Shown: positions 1-9,900 of the stretch, piece after piece | Numbering within the stretch: position 1 is the first letter of the stretch | How the letters are laid out: each line of letters opens with the position of its first letter | From: Methylophilus medardicus | GTDB lineage: Bacteria > Pseudomonadota > Gammaproteobacteria > Burkholderiales > Methylophilaceae | Length of the DNA: 64,000 nucleotides | Assembly (NCBI RefSeq): GCF_006363955.1 | Contig: NZ_CP040948.1 | Span: 1,798,001-1,862,000 of the forward strand | Reading direction: 5' to 3' | Translations under genes and position numbers: made by a program | The notes under the pieces: generated by a model | What the model was told of the DNA's origin: nothing | Seen by the model: only the letters and a program-made list of their open reading frames with translations | Database searches by the model: none

Positions 1-108
1 CCACGTACCCCGCTGATCGAACGCGCACGACTAGTGAAATGGCAATGGCTGGCCATCATCTCACTTTGCATCAACCTATTACTGATTTACTTGTTACTGG
101 TCTCTTGA
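1..108 (+). CDS. 3' end of a membrane-anchored protein (partial)
   Basis: Frame 1 is open from the window edge to a TGA at 106-108 and gives the last 35 residues of a protein. They form a short basic stretch (PRTPLIERARLVKW) followed by about 20 strongly hydrophobic residues ending in LLLVS, a C-terminal membrane anchor. It lies 32 bases upstream of nirD in the same direction, so it probably belongs to the nitrate-assimilation operon. Such clusters often include a nitrate transporter or a membrane-anchored Ser/Thr kinase/phosphatase; a C-terminal anchor fits the second slightly better. The catalytic part is outside the window, so the identity is only a guess. Confidence 0.5.
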   Translation, partial: PRTPLIERARLVKWQWLAIISLCINLLLIYLLLVS

Positions 109-140
109 GATCGGTATTACTGCAACAAAAGAGGAAAAAA

Positions 141-452
141 ATGAGCTGGACTAAAATCTGCCCGATGAACGAAATCCCGGTGCTGGGTGCACGCGTCGTA
201 CGCCATGGTGAGGTCGACATCGGCGTGTTTCGTACCGATGACGACCGAGTGTTTGCGCTAAACAACCGTTGCCCGCACAAGGGCGGGCCGTTGTCACAAG
301 GCATGGTCTATGGCGATAAAGTCGCCTGCCCATTACACAGCTGGAAAATCAGCTTGGTGGATGGCAAAGCTGAAGAGCCGGATGTCGGGCAGACGGCGTG
401 TTTTGCGGTGAAAATTGAAAACGGCGATGTTTATCTACAACTCAATCCTTAA
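141..452 (+). CDS. nirD: Nitrite reductase (NADH) small subunit NirD, Rieske-type
   Basis: This 103-residue cytoplasmic Rieske-fold protein is the small subunit of assimilatory NADH-nitrite reductase, which reduces nitrite to ammonium together with NirB. The Rieske pair CPHKGGPL and CPLHSWKI is intact, so a [2Fe-2S] cluster is predicted. Many stand-alone NirD proteins lack these ligands. I start it at ATG 141, which follows a good ribosome-binding site (GAGGAAAAAA, 131-140) and gives the family-typical opening MSWTKICPMNEIP. The frame is open further upstream to ATG 39, but that extension overlaps the preceding gene and is not family-like. nasA follows after six bases, so the two are co-transcribed. 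No nirB is visible and it may lie further upstream. Confidence 0.9.
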   Translation: MSWTKICPMNEIPVLGARVVRHGEVDIGVFRTDDDRVFALNNRCPHKGGPLSQGMVYGDKVACPLHSWKISLVDGKAEEPDVGQTACFAVKIENGDVYLQLNP

Positions 453-458
453 TCAAAG

Positions 459-3239
459 ATGCAAGACCATTTTATGATGCAACCGTCACCGCGCCCACCC
501 ACCTCCAGCGCCGTCTCTACTGCGCCGGTCACGTTTTATCCCACGCGCAAAGAGACGCGGAGCACTTGCTGTTATTGCGGGGTGGGCTGTGGCGTCATCA
601 TTACCAGCGAAGGTAAGCAGATCGTCGACGTGAAGGGGGATCCTGAACATCCTGCCAATGCCGGTCGCTTGTGCTCCAAAGGCGCAACGCTGCACCTGAC
701 TACCAAGCTGGATGCACGCGCGCTTTATCCCGAGCGGCGCCTCTCACGTGACTTGCCGCGCGATCGCGTGGATTGGGATACCGCGTTAGACCATGTGGTC
801 GACCGCTTTGCGGACATTATTCAAACGCATGGCCCGGATGCGGTTGCATTTTACATATCGGGCCAATTGTTAACCGAAGACTATTACGTTTTTAATAAGC
901 TGGCCAAAGGGCTCATTGGTACCAACAACGTCGATACAAATTCCCGCTTGTGCATGAGCTCTGCCGTGGCAGGCTACAAAGCCACGCTGGGTGCCGATGC
1001 GCCACCCGCCTGTTATGAGGATATCGAACAGACCAATTGTCTGTTTATTGCCGGCTCGAACACAGCGTTTGCGCATCCGGTGCTGTTCCGCCGCATTGAG
1101 GATGCCAAAGCTAAAAATCCAGCGCTCAAGGTGGTCGTGGTTGATCCGCGTCGCACCGACACCGCGCAATTTGCCGACTTACATCTGGCCATTTTGCCCG
1201 GCACCGATGTTGCCCTGTTTAATGGTTTGCTGCATGTGATGTTGTGGGAAGGTCTGCTCGATATGGCCTATATCCGCCACCATACCGAAGGCTTCGAAGC
1301 GCTCAAAGAAACCGTGCGCGAATACACGCCAAAAATGGTAGCCGATATCTGCGGCATCGGCGAAAAAGACATTATTCAGGCAGCCAAGTGGTTCGGGGCT
1401 GGCCCCACCTTGTCCCTGTATTGTATGGGGCTGAATCAATCGATCCACGGCACTGAAAAAAATGCCGCTTTGATTAACTTGCATTTAGCTACTGGCCAAA
1501 TTGGCATCCCAGGCGCAGGTCCGTTCTCTCTCACCGGCCAGCCCAATGCCATGGGGGGTCGTGAGGTCGGTGGCATGGCCAACCTGTTATCTGGTCATCG
1601 CGATTTGGCCAACGCAGCACACCGTGCCGAAGTGGCGCAGTTGTGGGGCATACCCGAGGTGCCGGCGCAGCCCGGCAAAACGGCGGTCGAAATGTTTGAA
1701 GCGCTAAAAACGGGCGAGATTAAAGCCATTTGGATTGCCTGCACCAACCCTGCGCACTCAATGCCCGATTTAAATCCAGTGCTATCTGCCTTGCAACATG
1801 CCGAACTGGTGGTGTTACAAGATGCTTTTAACAACACCGAGAGCAATGCCTATGCTGATGTGGTGTTACCAGCGACCACTTGGGGAGAAAAAGAAGGCAC
1901 GGTGACGAACTCAGAGCGTCGCATCACAAGAGTGCGCCAAGCGGTCCCCAACCCCGGTGAAACCCGCCATGACTGGGAAACCGTGGTCGACTTTGCGCAA
2001 AGACTGGAACGAAAACTTGGCAAAGCCAACTTGCTTTTTCAGTATCCCGATACAGAAAGCATTTTTAATGAACACCGTGAAACCACACGAGAGCGTGATC
2101 TCGACATTTCAGGGCTGAGCTATCACATTCTGGAAACGCAAGGTCCACAACAATGGCCTTTTAAAGCGGGGGCCACGCAAGGCCAGGCGCGTCTGTATGG
2201 CGATGGCGTGTTTCAAACTGCGAGCGGCAAGGCACAGTTTATGCGCGCCGTTTACAAAGGCACCGCAGACAAACCAGATGCCCGCCATCCATTTCACCTA
2301 CTCACTGGTCGCTTGCGGGATCAGTGGCACGGCATGAGCCGCACGGGCACCTTGGCACAGCTCTATCAACATGCCGAAGAACCTGTGGTGTCTATGCATG
2401 CCGATGATATGCAGCGCCGACAAATCAAAAATGGCGACATCGTCAACATTCGTAACAAACGTGGCAATTTGGTGATTAAGGTACAACAATCCAACGAAGT
2501 GAAACCGGCTGAACTGTTTATTCCGATGCACTGGGGAAGCCAGCACATGCAAGGCTTAGGCGTGAATGCACTGATGCCCTCAGCCTTTGATAAAAACTCC
2601 AAGCAACCAGAGCTCAAACACACTGCGGTCAATGTTGAAAAACTCCAGTTGCCTTGGCAAATGACGGTGATGCGCAAGTGTAATCAGCCCCATTTAATGG
2701 CTGACATCCGCCCGATGCTGGCAAAATTTGACTATGCCACCCTTGGCTTGTATGGACGTGGCGATGGCATGCTCATCTTACGCGTCGCCCATAAAACGGC
2801 ACCGGACGCGTCGCTGATTGCCACGCTCGACGGCTTGCTGGGCATGGTAGAAGGTGCGCCTATGTTGCAGCTGGATGACGTGAAACGCGGCATCAGCAAA
2901 CGTATTTTGGTTGAAGCCGCACAAGTGACCGGCGTCAGATTGATTGGTGAAACACTGGCCGCCGAGTGGCTGAAACAAGTCATGGTTGAGGGTGCATTTA
3001 CCGACGCCGTGCGCAAATGGGCCTTAGCGCCGCTGGCTGCACCGCCCACCGGGCAAAAAACGCGCGGAAAAATTGTGTGCAATTGCCTAGATGTGTCTGA
3101 AAATGAAATTATCGACACCTGTCAGATGGGCGCCGATCTAGCAACTTTGCAGGCAAAGCTCAAGTGCGGCACCAGTTGCGGTTCATGCAAGCCCGAGTTG
3201 CTTCGATTGGTCAACCAATATGGAAAAAATCATGGTTAA
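459..3239 (+). CDS. nasA: Assimilatory nitrate reductase catalytic subunit with C-terminal BFD-like [2Fe-2S] domain
   Basis: A 926-residue molybdopterin oxidoreductase that reduces nitrate to nitrite in the cytoplasm. The N-terminus carries the [4Fe-4S] motif (CCYCGVGC at residues 37-44, fourth cysteine in RLCSKG near 72). The bis-MGD domains follow, with a typical molybdopterin signature (TGQPNAMGGREVGG) and a C-terminal dinucleotide-binding domain (about 620-740). The last 60 residues form a BFD-like [2Fe-2S] domain (C874, C876, C907, C910), an additional electron-entry module typical of Klebsiella-type NasA. The start could be ATG 459 or 474; neither has a strong ribosome-binding site, but both lie just after nirD. 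With nirD it makes the nitrate-to-ammonium assimilation operon. No defect is visible. Confidence 0.95.
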   Translation: MQDHFMMQPSPRPPTSSAVSTAPVTFYPTRKETRSTCCYCGVGCGVIITSEGKQIVDVKGDPEHPANAGRLCSKGATLHLTTKLDARALYPERRLSRDLPRDRVDWDTALDHVVDRFADIIQTHGPDAVAFYISGQLLTEDYYVFNKLAKGLIGTNNVDTNSRLCMSSAVAGYKATLGADAPPACYEDIEQTNCLFIAGSNTAFAHPVLFRRIEDAKAKNPALKVVVVDPRRTDTAQFADLHLAILPGTDVALFNGLLHVMLWEGLLDMAYIRHHTEGFEALKETVREYTPKMVADICGIGEKDIIQAAKWFGAGPTLSLYCMGLNQSIHGTEKNAALINLHLATGQIGIPGAGPFSLTGQPNAMGGREVGGMANLLSGHRDLANAAHRAEVAQLWGIPEVPAQPGKTAVEMFEALKTGEIKAIWIACTNPAHSMPDLNPVLSALQHAELVVLQDAFNNTESNAYADVVLPATTWGEKEGTVTNSERRITRVRQAVPNPGETRHDWETVVDFAQRLERKLGKANLLFQYPDTESIFNEHRETTRERDLDISGLSYHILETQGPQQWPFKAGATQGQARLYGDGVFQTASGKAQFMRAVYKGTADKPDARHPFHLLTGRLRDQWHGMSRTGTLAQLYQHAEEPVVSMHADDMQRRQIKNGDIVNIRNKRGNLVIKVQQSNEVKPAELFIPMHWGSQHMQGLGVNALMPSAFDKNSKQPELKHTAVNVEKLQLPWQMTVMRKCNQPHLMADIRPMLAKFDYATLGLYGRGDGMLILRVAHKTAPDASLIATLDGLLGMVEGAPMLQLDDVKRGISKRILVEAAQVTGVRLIGETLAAEWLKQVMVEGAFTDAVRKWALAPLAAPPTGQKTRGKIVCNCLDVSENEIIDTCQMGADLATLQAKLKCGTSCGSCKPELLRLVNQYGKNHG

Positions 3240-3430
3240 ACGGCGCTCGCCAGTCAACCAAACAACTAGTTAAGCCGCCTCGCTAATGATGAGCTCGAAA
3301 AAAATCAATTGAATCAAACATCACTGACTAGCTATTGTGATTGCGTGGCTGAGGATTTAAGCGGCGTGGTAGTTGCAACGGGTAGGCGCACGCGGCAGCT
3401 TGCCAGCGCCATTTCAATGCCGCGGATAAG

Positions 3431-3742
3431 TTACGATGGATTCAGTGCGCGCAATACCGATTGCAATACGCCGGGAAACTTCTGCTCAATCTCACCCACT
3501 CTGAGCGCATTCATATGCTCAGTGCCCTCAATCAGCGTCTCCACCAAGCCTGCCGCACGCAGAATTTTAAAGTGATGCGACATACTGGATTTAGGACGGT
3601 TTAAGTCTAGTTCACCGCAGGTCATCTTACGCCCTGCCTGTGCCAAGCGCCCGACGATTTCCAAACGCGTTGGATCTGACAGCGCGTACATAATGTCTGT
3701 TAATTCAACCTGATCCAAACTGGGATGTTTAATTTGTCGCAT
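3431..3742 (-). CDS. ArsR-family winged-helix repressor
   Basis: A 103-residue one-domain ArsR/SmtB-type DNA-binding protein. ALSDPTRLEIVGRLAQAG matches the family's first helices, and RPKSSMSHHFKILRAAGLVE is the recognition helix-turn-helix and wing entry. There is no CxC metal motif (ELDLNRP stands where ELCVC is found in ArsR), so it is probably not a metal sensor. It may respond to a reactive organic compound or to redox state. It is divergent from the ene-reductase at 3856. A perfect 13-bp inverted repeat lies between the two genes, so it probably represses the reductase and itself. Confidence 0.88.
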   Translation of the reverse strand: MRQIKHPSLDQVELTDIMYALSDPTRLEIVGRLAQAGRKMTCGELDLNRPKSSMSHHFKILRAAGLVETLIEGTEHMNALRVGEIEQKFPGVLQSVLRALNPS

Positions 3743-3772
3743 GGTTAAAATTTAACATAGCTGTTGATATTA

Positions 3773-3804
3773 TTCTATAGTTCGATTATATTCGAACTAT
3801 AGAA
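3773..3804. promoter_or_regulatory. Inverted-repeat operator for the ArsR-type repressor
   Basis: The half-site TTCTATAGTTCGA (3773-3785) is followed by six bases and its exact reverse complement (3792-3804). It lies between the divergent arsR-type and ene-reductase genes, 31 bases from the former's start and 52 from the latter's. AT-rich inverted repeats of this kind are typical ArsR-family operators. Binding by this regulator is inferred from position. Confidence 0.75.
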
Positions 3805-3855
3805 GTTAACAAGCACAAGCCCTGCTTTTATGATCAACTGAATGAAAGGAACACC

Positions 3856-4962
3856 ATGGCAGATTTATTTTCAAGCTACACACTGAAAGACGTCACCCTC
3901 AGAAACCGGATTGCTGTGCCGCCAATGTGCCAATATATGGCCGAAGACGGTCTCGCCAATGATTGGCATAGGGCCCATTACGCCACATTGGCCCGCGGCG
4001 GTAGCGGATTGGTGATTGTCGAGGCCACCGGCGTAGCCCCAGAGGGTCGCATCACTCCGGGTTGCTTAGGCCTGTGGAATGACACCCAAGCAGAAAAACT
4101 GCGCGAGATTGCGGCTGCCATCAAAGCTACCGGTGCGGTGCCTGGCATTCAGATCGCCCATGCCGGGCGCAAAGCCAGCGCTAACAAACCGTGGGAAGGC
4201 GATGACCACCTGCCGGAAAACGATCCGCGTGCTTGGCAACCGATTGCCCCCTCTGCGATTGCCTTCGGGGGCGACTTGCCAAGAGTCCCCAAAGAGATGA
4301 GCATCGCCGATATTCAGCGTGTAAAAAACGATTTTGTCGCCGCTGCAAAACGAGCACTGGCAGCAGGTTTTGAGTGGCTCGAAATCCACTTTGCGCATGG
4401 TTACTTGGGGCAAAGCTTTACCTCGGCGCATTCGAATCAGCGCACCGATCAATATGGGGGCAGCGTTGAAAACCGTTCGCGCTTCACCCTCGAAACGCTA
4501 GAGGCCATCCGCGAAGTTTGGCCTGAGCACCTGCCGCTCACCGCACGTTTTGGCGTGATTGAATATGATGGCAACGATGAAGCGACCTTGAGTGAATCTA
4601 TTGAGTTAGTAAAAGCCTGGCGCGCACGTGGCTTGGATATGCTGAGCGTCAGCGTCGGTTTTACTATTCCGGAGACCAACATTCCATGGGGTCCCGCCTT
4701 TTTGGCGCCTATCGCGCAACGCGTGCGGCTCGAAGCCGACATCCCAGTGTCCTCTGCTTGGGGCTTTGGTGCACCGACGCTGGCAGATAATGCGATCAGA
4801 CAAGCAAAACTAGACCTCGCCATGATCGGCCGTGCACACCTCGAAAACCCGCATTGGCCCTACTTTGCAGCAAAAGCGCTACATCAAGAAAACCCTGCTT
4901 GGGTATTACCAGCGCCCTACGCACACTGGCTAGCCAGATACAGAAGCCCGACAGAAGCGTAA
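3856..4962 (+). CDS. xenA: Old Yellow Enzyme-family NADPH:flavin oxidoreductase, XenA/YqjM class
   Basis: A 368-residue FMN-dependent TIM-barrel ene-reductase. The early VPPMCQYMAEDG contains the cysteine typical of the thermophilic-like/XenA class, where it tunes the flavin potential. EATGVAPEGRITPGCLGLW, the FAHGYLGQSF / HSNQRTDQYGG / ENRSRF block (about 178-218) and MIGRAHLENPHWPY near the end are all family landmarks. It reduces activated C=C bonds of enals and enones and, in some members, nitro-compounds or xenobiotics, using NADPH in the cytoplasm. The ribosome-binding site GAAAGGAAC precedes ATG 3856. It is controlled, by inference, by the divergent ArsR-type repressor. Length and motifs look intact. 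The symbol reflects similarity to Pseudomonas XenA and is not proof of substrate. Confidence 0.88.
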   Translation: MADLFSSYTLKDVTLRNRIAVPPMCQYMAEDGLANDWHRAHYATLARGGSGLVIVEATGVAPEGRITPGCLGLWNDTQAEKLREIAAAIKATGAVPGIQIAHAGRKASANKPWEGDDHLPENDPRAWQPIAPSAIAFGGDLPRVPKEMSIADIQRVKNDFVAAAKRALAAGFEWLEIHFAHGYLGQSFTSAHSNQRTDQYGGSVENRSRFTLETLEAIREVWPEHLPLTARFGVIEYDGNDEATLSESIELVKAWRARGLDMLSVSVGFTIPETNIPWGPAFLAPIAQRVRLEADIPVSSAWGFGAPTLADNAIRQAKLDLAMIGRAHLENPHWPYFAAKALHQENPAWVLPAPYAHWLARYRSPTEA

Positions 4963-4979
4963 TGCTACATGCCCCAATA

Positions 4980-5010
4980 AAATAAACCTGCCTCTTGGGC
5001 AGGTTTATTT
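4980..5010. terminator. Bidirectional intrinsic terminator after the ene-reductase
   Basis: AAATAAACCTGCC (4980-4992), a 4-base loop, and GGCAGGTTTATTT (4998-5010) make a 13-bp hairpin flanked by A and T runs. It ends the ene-reductase transcript. Before the transposon inserted it would also have served amtB, which points toward it from the other side. Confidence 0.85.
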
Positions 5011-5043
5011 ATGTAAACAGCAAATGCGCTGCTTAAGGAATAT

Positions 5044-5143
5044 TGGTTATAGATAATTAAGTCCGTCGGAAATGATCTCGTAACCCATTGATTTAGTTAT
5101 ACTAATAATTAAGAAAAACTATATTAAAGTAGGTCGGACAATT
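5044..5143. repeat. Left end with two TnsB-type binding repeats
   Basis: Two copies of a degenerate motif lie in the same orientation: TTAAGTCCGTCGGAAAT (5057-5073) and TTAAAGTAGGTCGGACAAT (5124-5142). The first is the terminal copy and mirrors the right-end copy. Tn7-like ends typically carry several TnsB sites, with different numbers left and right. Binding is inferred. Confidence 0.75.
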
Positions 5144-5249
5144 TAAGCTTTATTTGCTCAAAACTAGCTCTACTAAGCGGTGATATTTTTTTAAAGAATA
5201 TTGTTATATTCTCAACATCTGATTAGAAATAGCCTTTCTCTGAGAGTAC

Positions 5250-6956
5250 TTAACCGATTAGTGGAAGTGTACGTTTTGAACCCACGACAAAAAGTAATGA
5301 CTTGGCTCTCGTTATCCCAACATACAGTAACTCCTGATAACCGACATCTATAATTTCATCACCTAACCACAAAATCACAACAGGTGCTTCTAGCCCTTTG
5401 AAACGAGCAACGGTATCTACAAGTATGGCGTTTTTTCGACCAACTGTACCTTCACTCCACTCAGTGCTTGGCGTTAATTTGTGAGCTTTTAGCAATTCGT
5501 ATAAGTAGTTTTTTGGTTGTTTTGCCAATAGAACCACGATGTCTTCTGGACGAACACCTTGAGATAGAAGTCCAATAATAATCCTGGAGATTTCATTCGC
5601 TTGAGATGAATCGCTCTCTACAGAAATACGTTTTATTTCTTGACCATTCAAATCAGGTTCATCCACATCTTCACCAGAGTAATATGCGTAGCCACACCGA
5701 TGAATTTGCGCTGTATTGCGGCAATTAGCTGCCAAGTAAAATGGCTCATCTGTAATAGGGAGCTCAGCGGGTCTTCGGTATAGTGACTGATTCTCATCTA
5801 AAAAAATATAAAGATGACCCGCGTCATAATTTTTTAATAAGCCATCCATGGCTAGCCAATAGTCGCTGCTGAAGTCTTGTGCCTCATCGATTAGTAACGC
5901 ATCAAATTTTTCATCCAAAATTTCGTTCGAGAGAGCTAAAGCAAATGGCATCTGAAATTCATATTTATGTTTATCGCTGTTTCCGGGGTATGCATCTGAT
6001 GCCTCTTGGCGAAGATTGCGATTATGAAGCTTTTGAACCTTTTGCATTCGAAGCTCGCAAAGCTGATGAAAGCTCATTGCAGAAATGTTCTGGGTATCGC
6101 CCAACCCCCTTGAAATAGCGTCGGCTAGAGGCCGGTTATAGCAAAGCAAGAGAACATCTAATCCTTGTGCTGCCAACTGTCGTGCTTTCTCCACAGCAAT
6201 CAGTGTTTTACCAGTACCCGCACCACCGGAAATAATGGCTTTTTTTCTACCTCCGATTGTTCTTAGAATCTTAGATTGCCCTGCAGTAAGTCTTATCCGA
6301 GTTTGCTCAGCATCGTCGAGGTATGACTTAAGTGCAGGCAGTACTTCAGACGAACCGCAGAGGATTCTCTGAACAAGTTCAACTCCCTGATTACCTAGTG
6401 GCTGATCCTCCCCACTACGCCAGAAACCATAAACGCGAGAGATCCATGCGCTTAACGCCTGCATGTCCTTATCAATCCCAACAAACTCGATTCTTCTCTC
6501 TGGTGAAAGGAGTGGGCGAGCATCATGCACATCTGGTAGCATAACTGCGTGACCCAAGGTAAAGCGCTTTCCTCGCCAATCTTTCCATAACGTGCTGCCT
6601 ACCAGCTGATCCTTTATAGAGTGACGCTCTTTGGAAGCCTGACGGAATGGATCTTTGATCTTATTGCGGTTGTGATGACGGTCGATTGAATGCCAGCTTC
6701 CTGTCTCAGCATCAAAGGCAACACCACCACCTTTAACCTCTATTGTTAGAATACCTGCATTTGGAGAAATGACCGTGAAGTCTGCCTCACCTTCTCTCAA
6801 TCGACCGTGGTCATCTCGGTAAATCCACCCTACAGAATGAATTACCAACACATCATCTGGGAGCTGCTCTCTGCAAGCTCGGTAAAACTTTGCTTCGGCC
6901 TTCGACTGTATATTTCTAAGCTGCTCATCAGTCATCCCAGGAATCATTCTTGCCAT
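5250..6956 (-). CDS. NERD nuclease domain fused to UvrD-like SF1 helicase
   Basis: A 568-residue protein. Residues about 15-110 form a NERD domain, a PD-(D/E)xK-like nuclease fold with D59 (GEADFTV) and E73-x-K75 (TIEVKGG). The rest is an SF1A helicase: Walker A GGAGTGKT (244-251), the DEAQD Walker B (357-361), and a C-terminal YVGITRAKSLLFVV motif. Such proteins are predicted to unwind and cut nucleic acid. The gene starts one base after the DUF3883 gene stop, so it is the last gene of the mcrB-mcrC-sacsin-like-NERD operon. It is also the cargo gene nearest the left transposon end. Role in restriction of foreign DNA is inferred from this operon, not shown. Confidence 0.85.
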   Translation of the reverse strand: MARMIPGMTDEQLRNIQSKAEAKFYRACREQLPDDVLVIHSVGWIYRDDHGRLREGEADFTVISPNAGILTIEVKGGGVAFDAETGSWHSIDRHHNRNKIKDPFRQASKERHSIKDQLVGSTLWKDWRGKRFTLGHAVMLPDVHDARPLLSPERRIEFVGIDKDMQALSAWISRVYGFWRSGEDQPLGNQGVELVQRILCGSSEVLPALKSYLDDAEQTRIRLTAGQSKILRTIGGRKKAIISGGAGTGKTLIAVEKARQLAAQGLDVLLLCYNRPLADAISRGLGDTQNISAMSFHQLCELRMQKVQKLHNRNLRQEASDAYPGNSDKHKYEFQMPFALALSNEILDEKFDALLIDEAQDFSSDYWLAMDGLLKNYDAGHLYIFLDENQSLYRRPAELPITDEPFYLAANCRNTAQIHRCGYAYYSGEDVDEPDLNGQEIKRISVESDSSQANEISRIIIGLLSQGVRPEDIVVLLAKQPKNYLYELLKAHKLTPSTEWSEGTVGRKNAILVDTVARFKGLEAPVVILWLGDEIIDVGYQELLYVGITRAKSLLFVVGSKRTLPLIG

Positions 6957-6957
6957 A

Positions 6958-9900
6958 TCAGTCCTCGCTCACAGTCATTGTTGCAGGACTGAACATTTTT
7001 GTCTCTACTCTTTTGTCTTCAAATTCAAGTCGCAACTTTGTAAGCACCCCAGTACCTATGACTTCAAGAATTTTGGCTTTTCCAAATTCAGGATTAGTCA
7101 CGTATAGGCCAGCTGCAGGACTCATCGATTTATTTGTATTTCGGTTAGCAACGTCTTGCCAGCCGCGATCGAAACGGAATTGATCCGCTTTTCCGAATGG
7201 ATTTTGCACTAACCATAGACGGCGGCGACCCTCATCTTGTGCGTACTCGACAACGCAGAGCCAATAGCGCTCACCATGATGGATGGCTGTACGCAGTTCT
7301 GTTGGAGTCAGCGCTACCCCTTCTTCCGTCCATGCTCCACTTTGACCCTTGATTTCGATATATTCTTGGCTCCCATTGAATGCTTCAGCAAGAAAATCGA
7401 AACCTGGGTTGTTTGGTGGCATCTCTTCAACTTTTCTCCATTGATTAGCTGCATTGACAATAAAGTAATCAATTGCAGCGCGTTCAATAGCTTTTTTACG
7501 GTCAGATGATGCGGAATCTGGGGAAACTGATGGCTCATTTTTCGAAGTCGTAGGTTCCGCATAACTGAGCAAACGGCCAGATTTTGTTGTTGTTTTTTGC
7601 TTGGGATGATTTTCTTTGTGATGAGTTTGAGGCTCATAGGTTGTAGATGAATGCCTGTAGCTCCCCATACCATCAGAAGTTTTATTTTCTTGCTCGATGT
7701 CAGGGGTCACATTTTGCGATTGACTGCTTTTGATCTCATTTTTGGTTTTAGCATCATCATGTTTAGGTCTTTCCTCATGATTAGCAGCTCGGGCATTTGC
7801 AACAGCTTGACTGCCATCATCTTCTTCATGCTCAATTTTAGGCAAGCGCTCACTCCGATCGTAATTAATCGGATAATCATTTGAGCTTGAATATGCTTTC
7901 CTAGAGGCATCACCAGTAACTTCAACGGTATCGGCGTTTATGAAATTTTCATCAATTGGCTCAACAACTTCGACTTCAAGAGGTCCTCTTGATTGAAATA
8001 GAGCATCCATTTCGTCTTCAGGTAACATGGGGATGCTGTTTATTTTTAAGTACTCATTGGCGTCTTCTATGTCCTCGGCCATTAGGATGCGACCAAAGTA
8101 TCCCTCTGCACCTCTGCGACTCTTTAAAAGAAGCTTGTCTAACTCCCTGGCCACGTAGTCATGTTTTGAGCGAGTGCTTGAGTCAAGCAATATTTCTTTT
8201 TGACGTGATGCCGACTGACCTGATGTTACTTTTGACCATTCTCCCAGTGTTACTTTTAAGGAGAGCGACTCAACATCTATCACAATTGTATTGCTCAAAT
8301 CGTTGAACAGACCATTTTTAATATTTTCCTTAAAGGATGCATGACTTTGTTCGTGAATGACTCTTGCGATAGGTATAAGCATTTCCCTTAGCTTGGCTGT
8401 AAGTCGATTGTTAATTTCGCCACCGATGTCTTCTGGGACTTCAATATTGATTACATCAGAAACACGTTGTATTTCCAGAGCATTCAATAGCGTGCTCACT
8501 GATGGAATCTGCGAAGACATAACATTCAAGAAAGAAACTTCTTCCTCATCCTCAAATAGCTTGGATAGTTCTGGTCGATCGTCAGCGTAAAGATGCTCAG
8601 ATTTATCTACCATCTCGCCGCGTCTGTTAAGCAGAAGAGAATAGAAATCTAGGTCGTCCAACCAATCCGGCATATTGTCGGAGTCAATCATAGAACTCAA
8701 TCTACGATATATAAATAGCGCAAACTCTTGTCGATCAGCTTCATCCACTTCATCAATTCTCTTTAGACCCTCCAGCCAGTTCTCAATGTATAGTGCTTCT
8801 GGTACCTTTAACTTTATTACAAAGAAACCATGAAAATCTCGGAATGCCACATCCAGAGGTGGAAAAAACTTATCAAAATATTTATTTCCTGTGGATTTCC
8901 AACAGGCTTCATCAGGAACTACCCACTTTGCAGAATCGCCTCTGCCAACTCTTATAAGTCCTTCCTTTGAGAATCCAGCCTGAATGGACGCTCTTTCTTT
9001 ATCCCACAGCCTTTCTAGGTAACGATAAATTCGTGCTAATTGATCGCGATCCCTTATATCCTCAGACTTTATTTGCCGGAGGCGTTTAAAGCATGCTTCA
9101 GCATCTACCTTATAGGTAATGCCGCATGCGTCCATGAAGTCGTGATTTTGTAGTTTGGCTTCAACGAACAACACTCCATTACCAAGTACTGATCTGATTT
9201 CTTCATTATCTGCGTATGCTAAACTAAGAGTTACTTGAACATGTTTTCGAGTTGGAACGACTACCTGTCTGAGCTTAGATACAAGACTAGTTGTTGCCGA
9301 GTTCCAACTTCTCCCAGATTTATATGTATAAGTTGTTTGACTTGGATATAAATTCCAGTTGCGATCTAATGCCTCTAACGTAGCTCGACGAACGGCTGCT
9401 TTTGGTGATTGTAGCAAGGCGCTAAGTTCATCACTGCAAGCTACATTGCCAGAGTCGAACCTCGAAACCCTTGGCGTAATGTTTATGCCAATTTTTGCAA
9501 AGAAATCTCGCCACTCGGAAATATCTTGCTCCTGTTTTTCCAAACCATTGATAGTTCTAGAACTTTTCATGTAGTTAGGAGAAACGAACAAAGTTGGTGA
9601 TAACTCATCCCCTATTAGGTTTTCTAAGTCAAAAGTAGGATTAAATTCCTTACCAAGATAGAGTTCTTCGGAACGAGCAAATCGCCATGTTTCGTTCGTC
9701 TTATCCTTTGTACCTATATATATCCCTTTTGAAAGTTGAGAGATGGCTGCAGACTCCTGTTGACCATTTTCTAGTGCTGAGGCGAGGTACTGAGGGAGCT
9801 TATCTTTGATGTAGCGCACATGACCAATCAACGCAGCGTAATCTGAGCTCTTCCATGAATTGGTTGCGTGAAGCTTAAGAATGTGCGAATGAATTAGCTC

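Noticed and set aside
39-140. N-terminal extension of nirD from ATG 39
   Set aside because: It overlaps the upstream membrane gene, has no family-like content, and a good ribosome-binding site stands before ATG 141.
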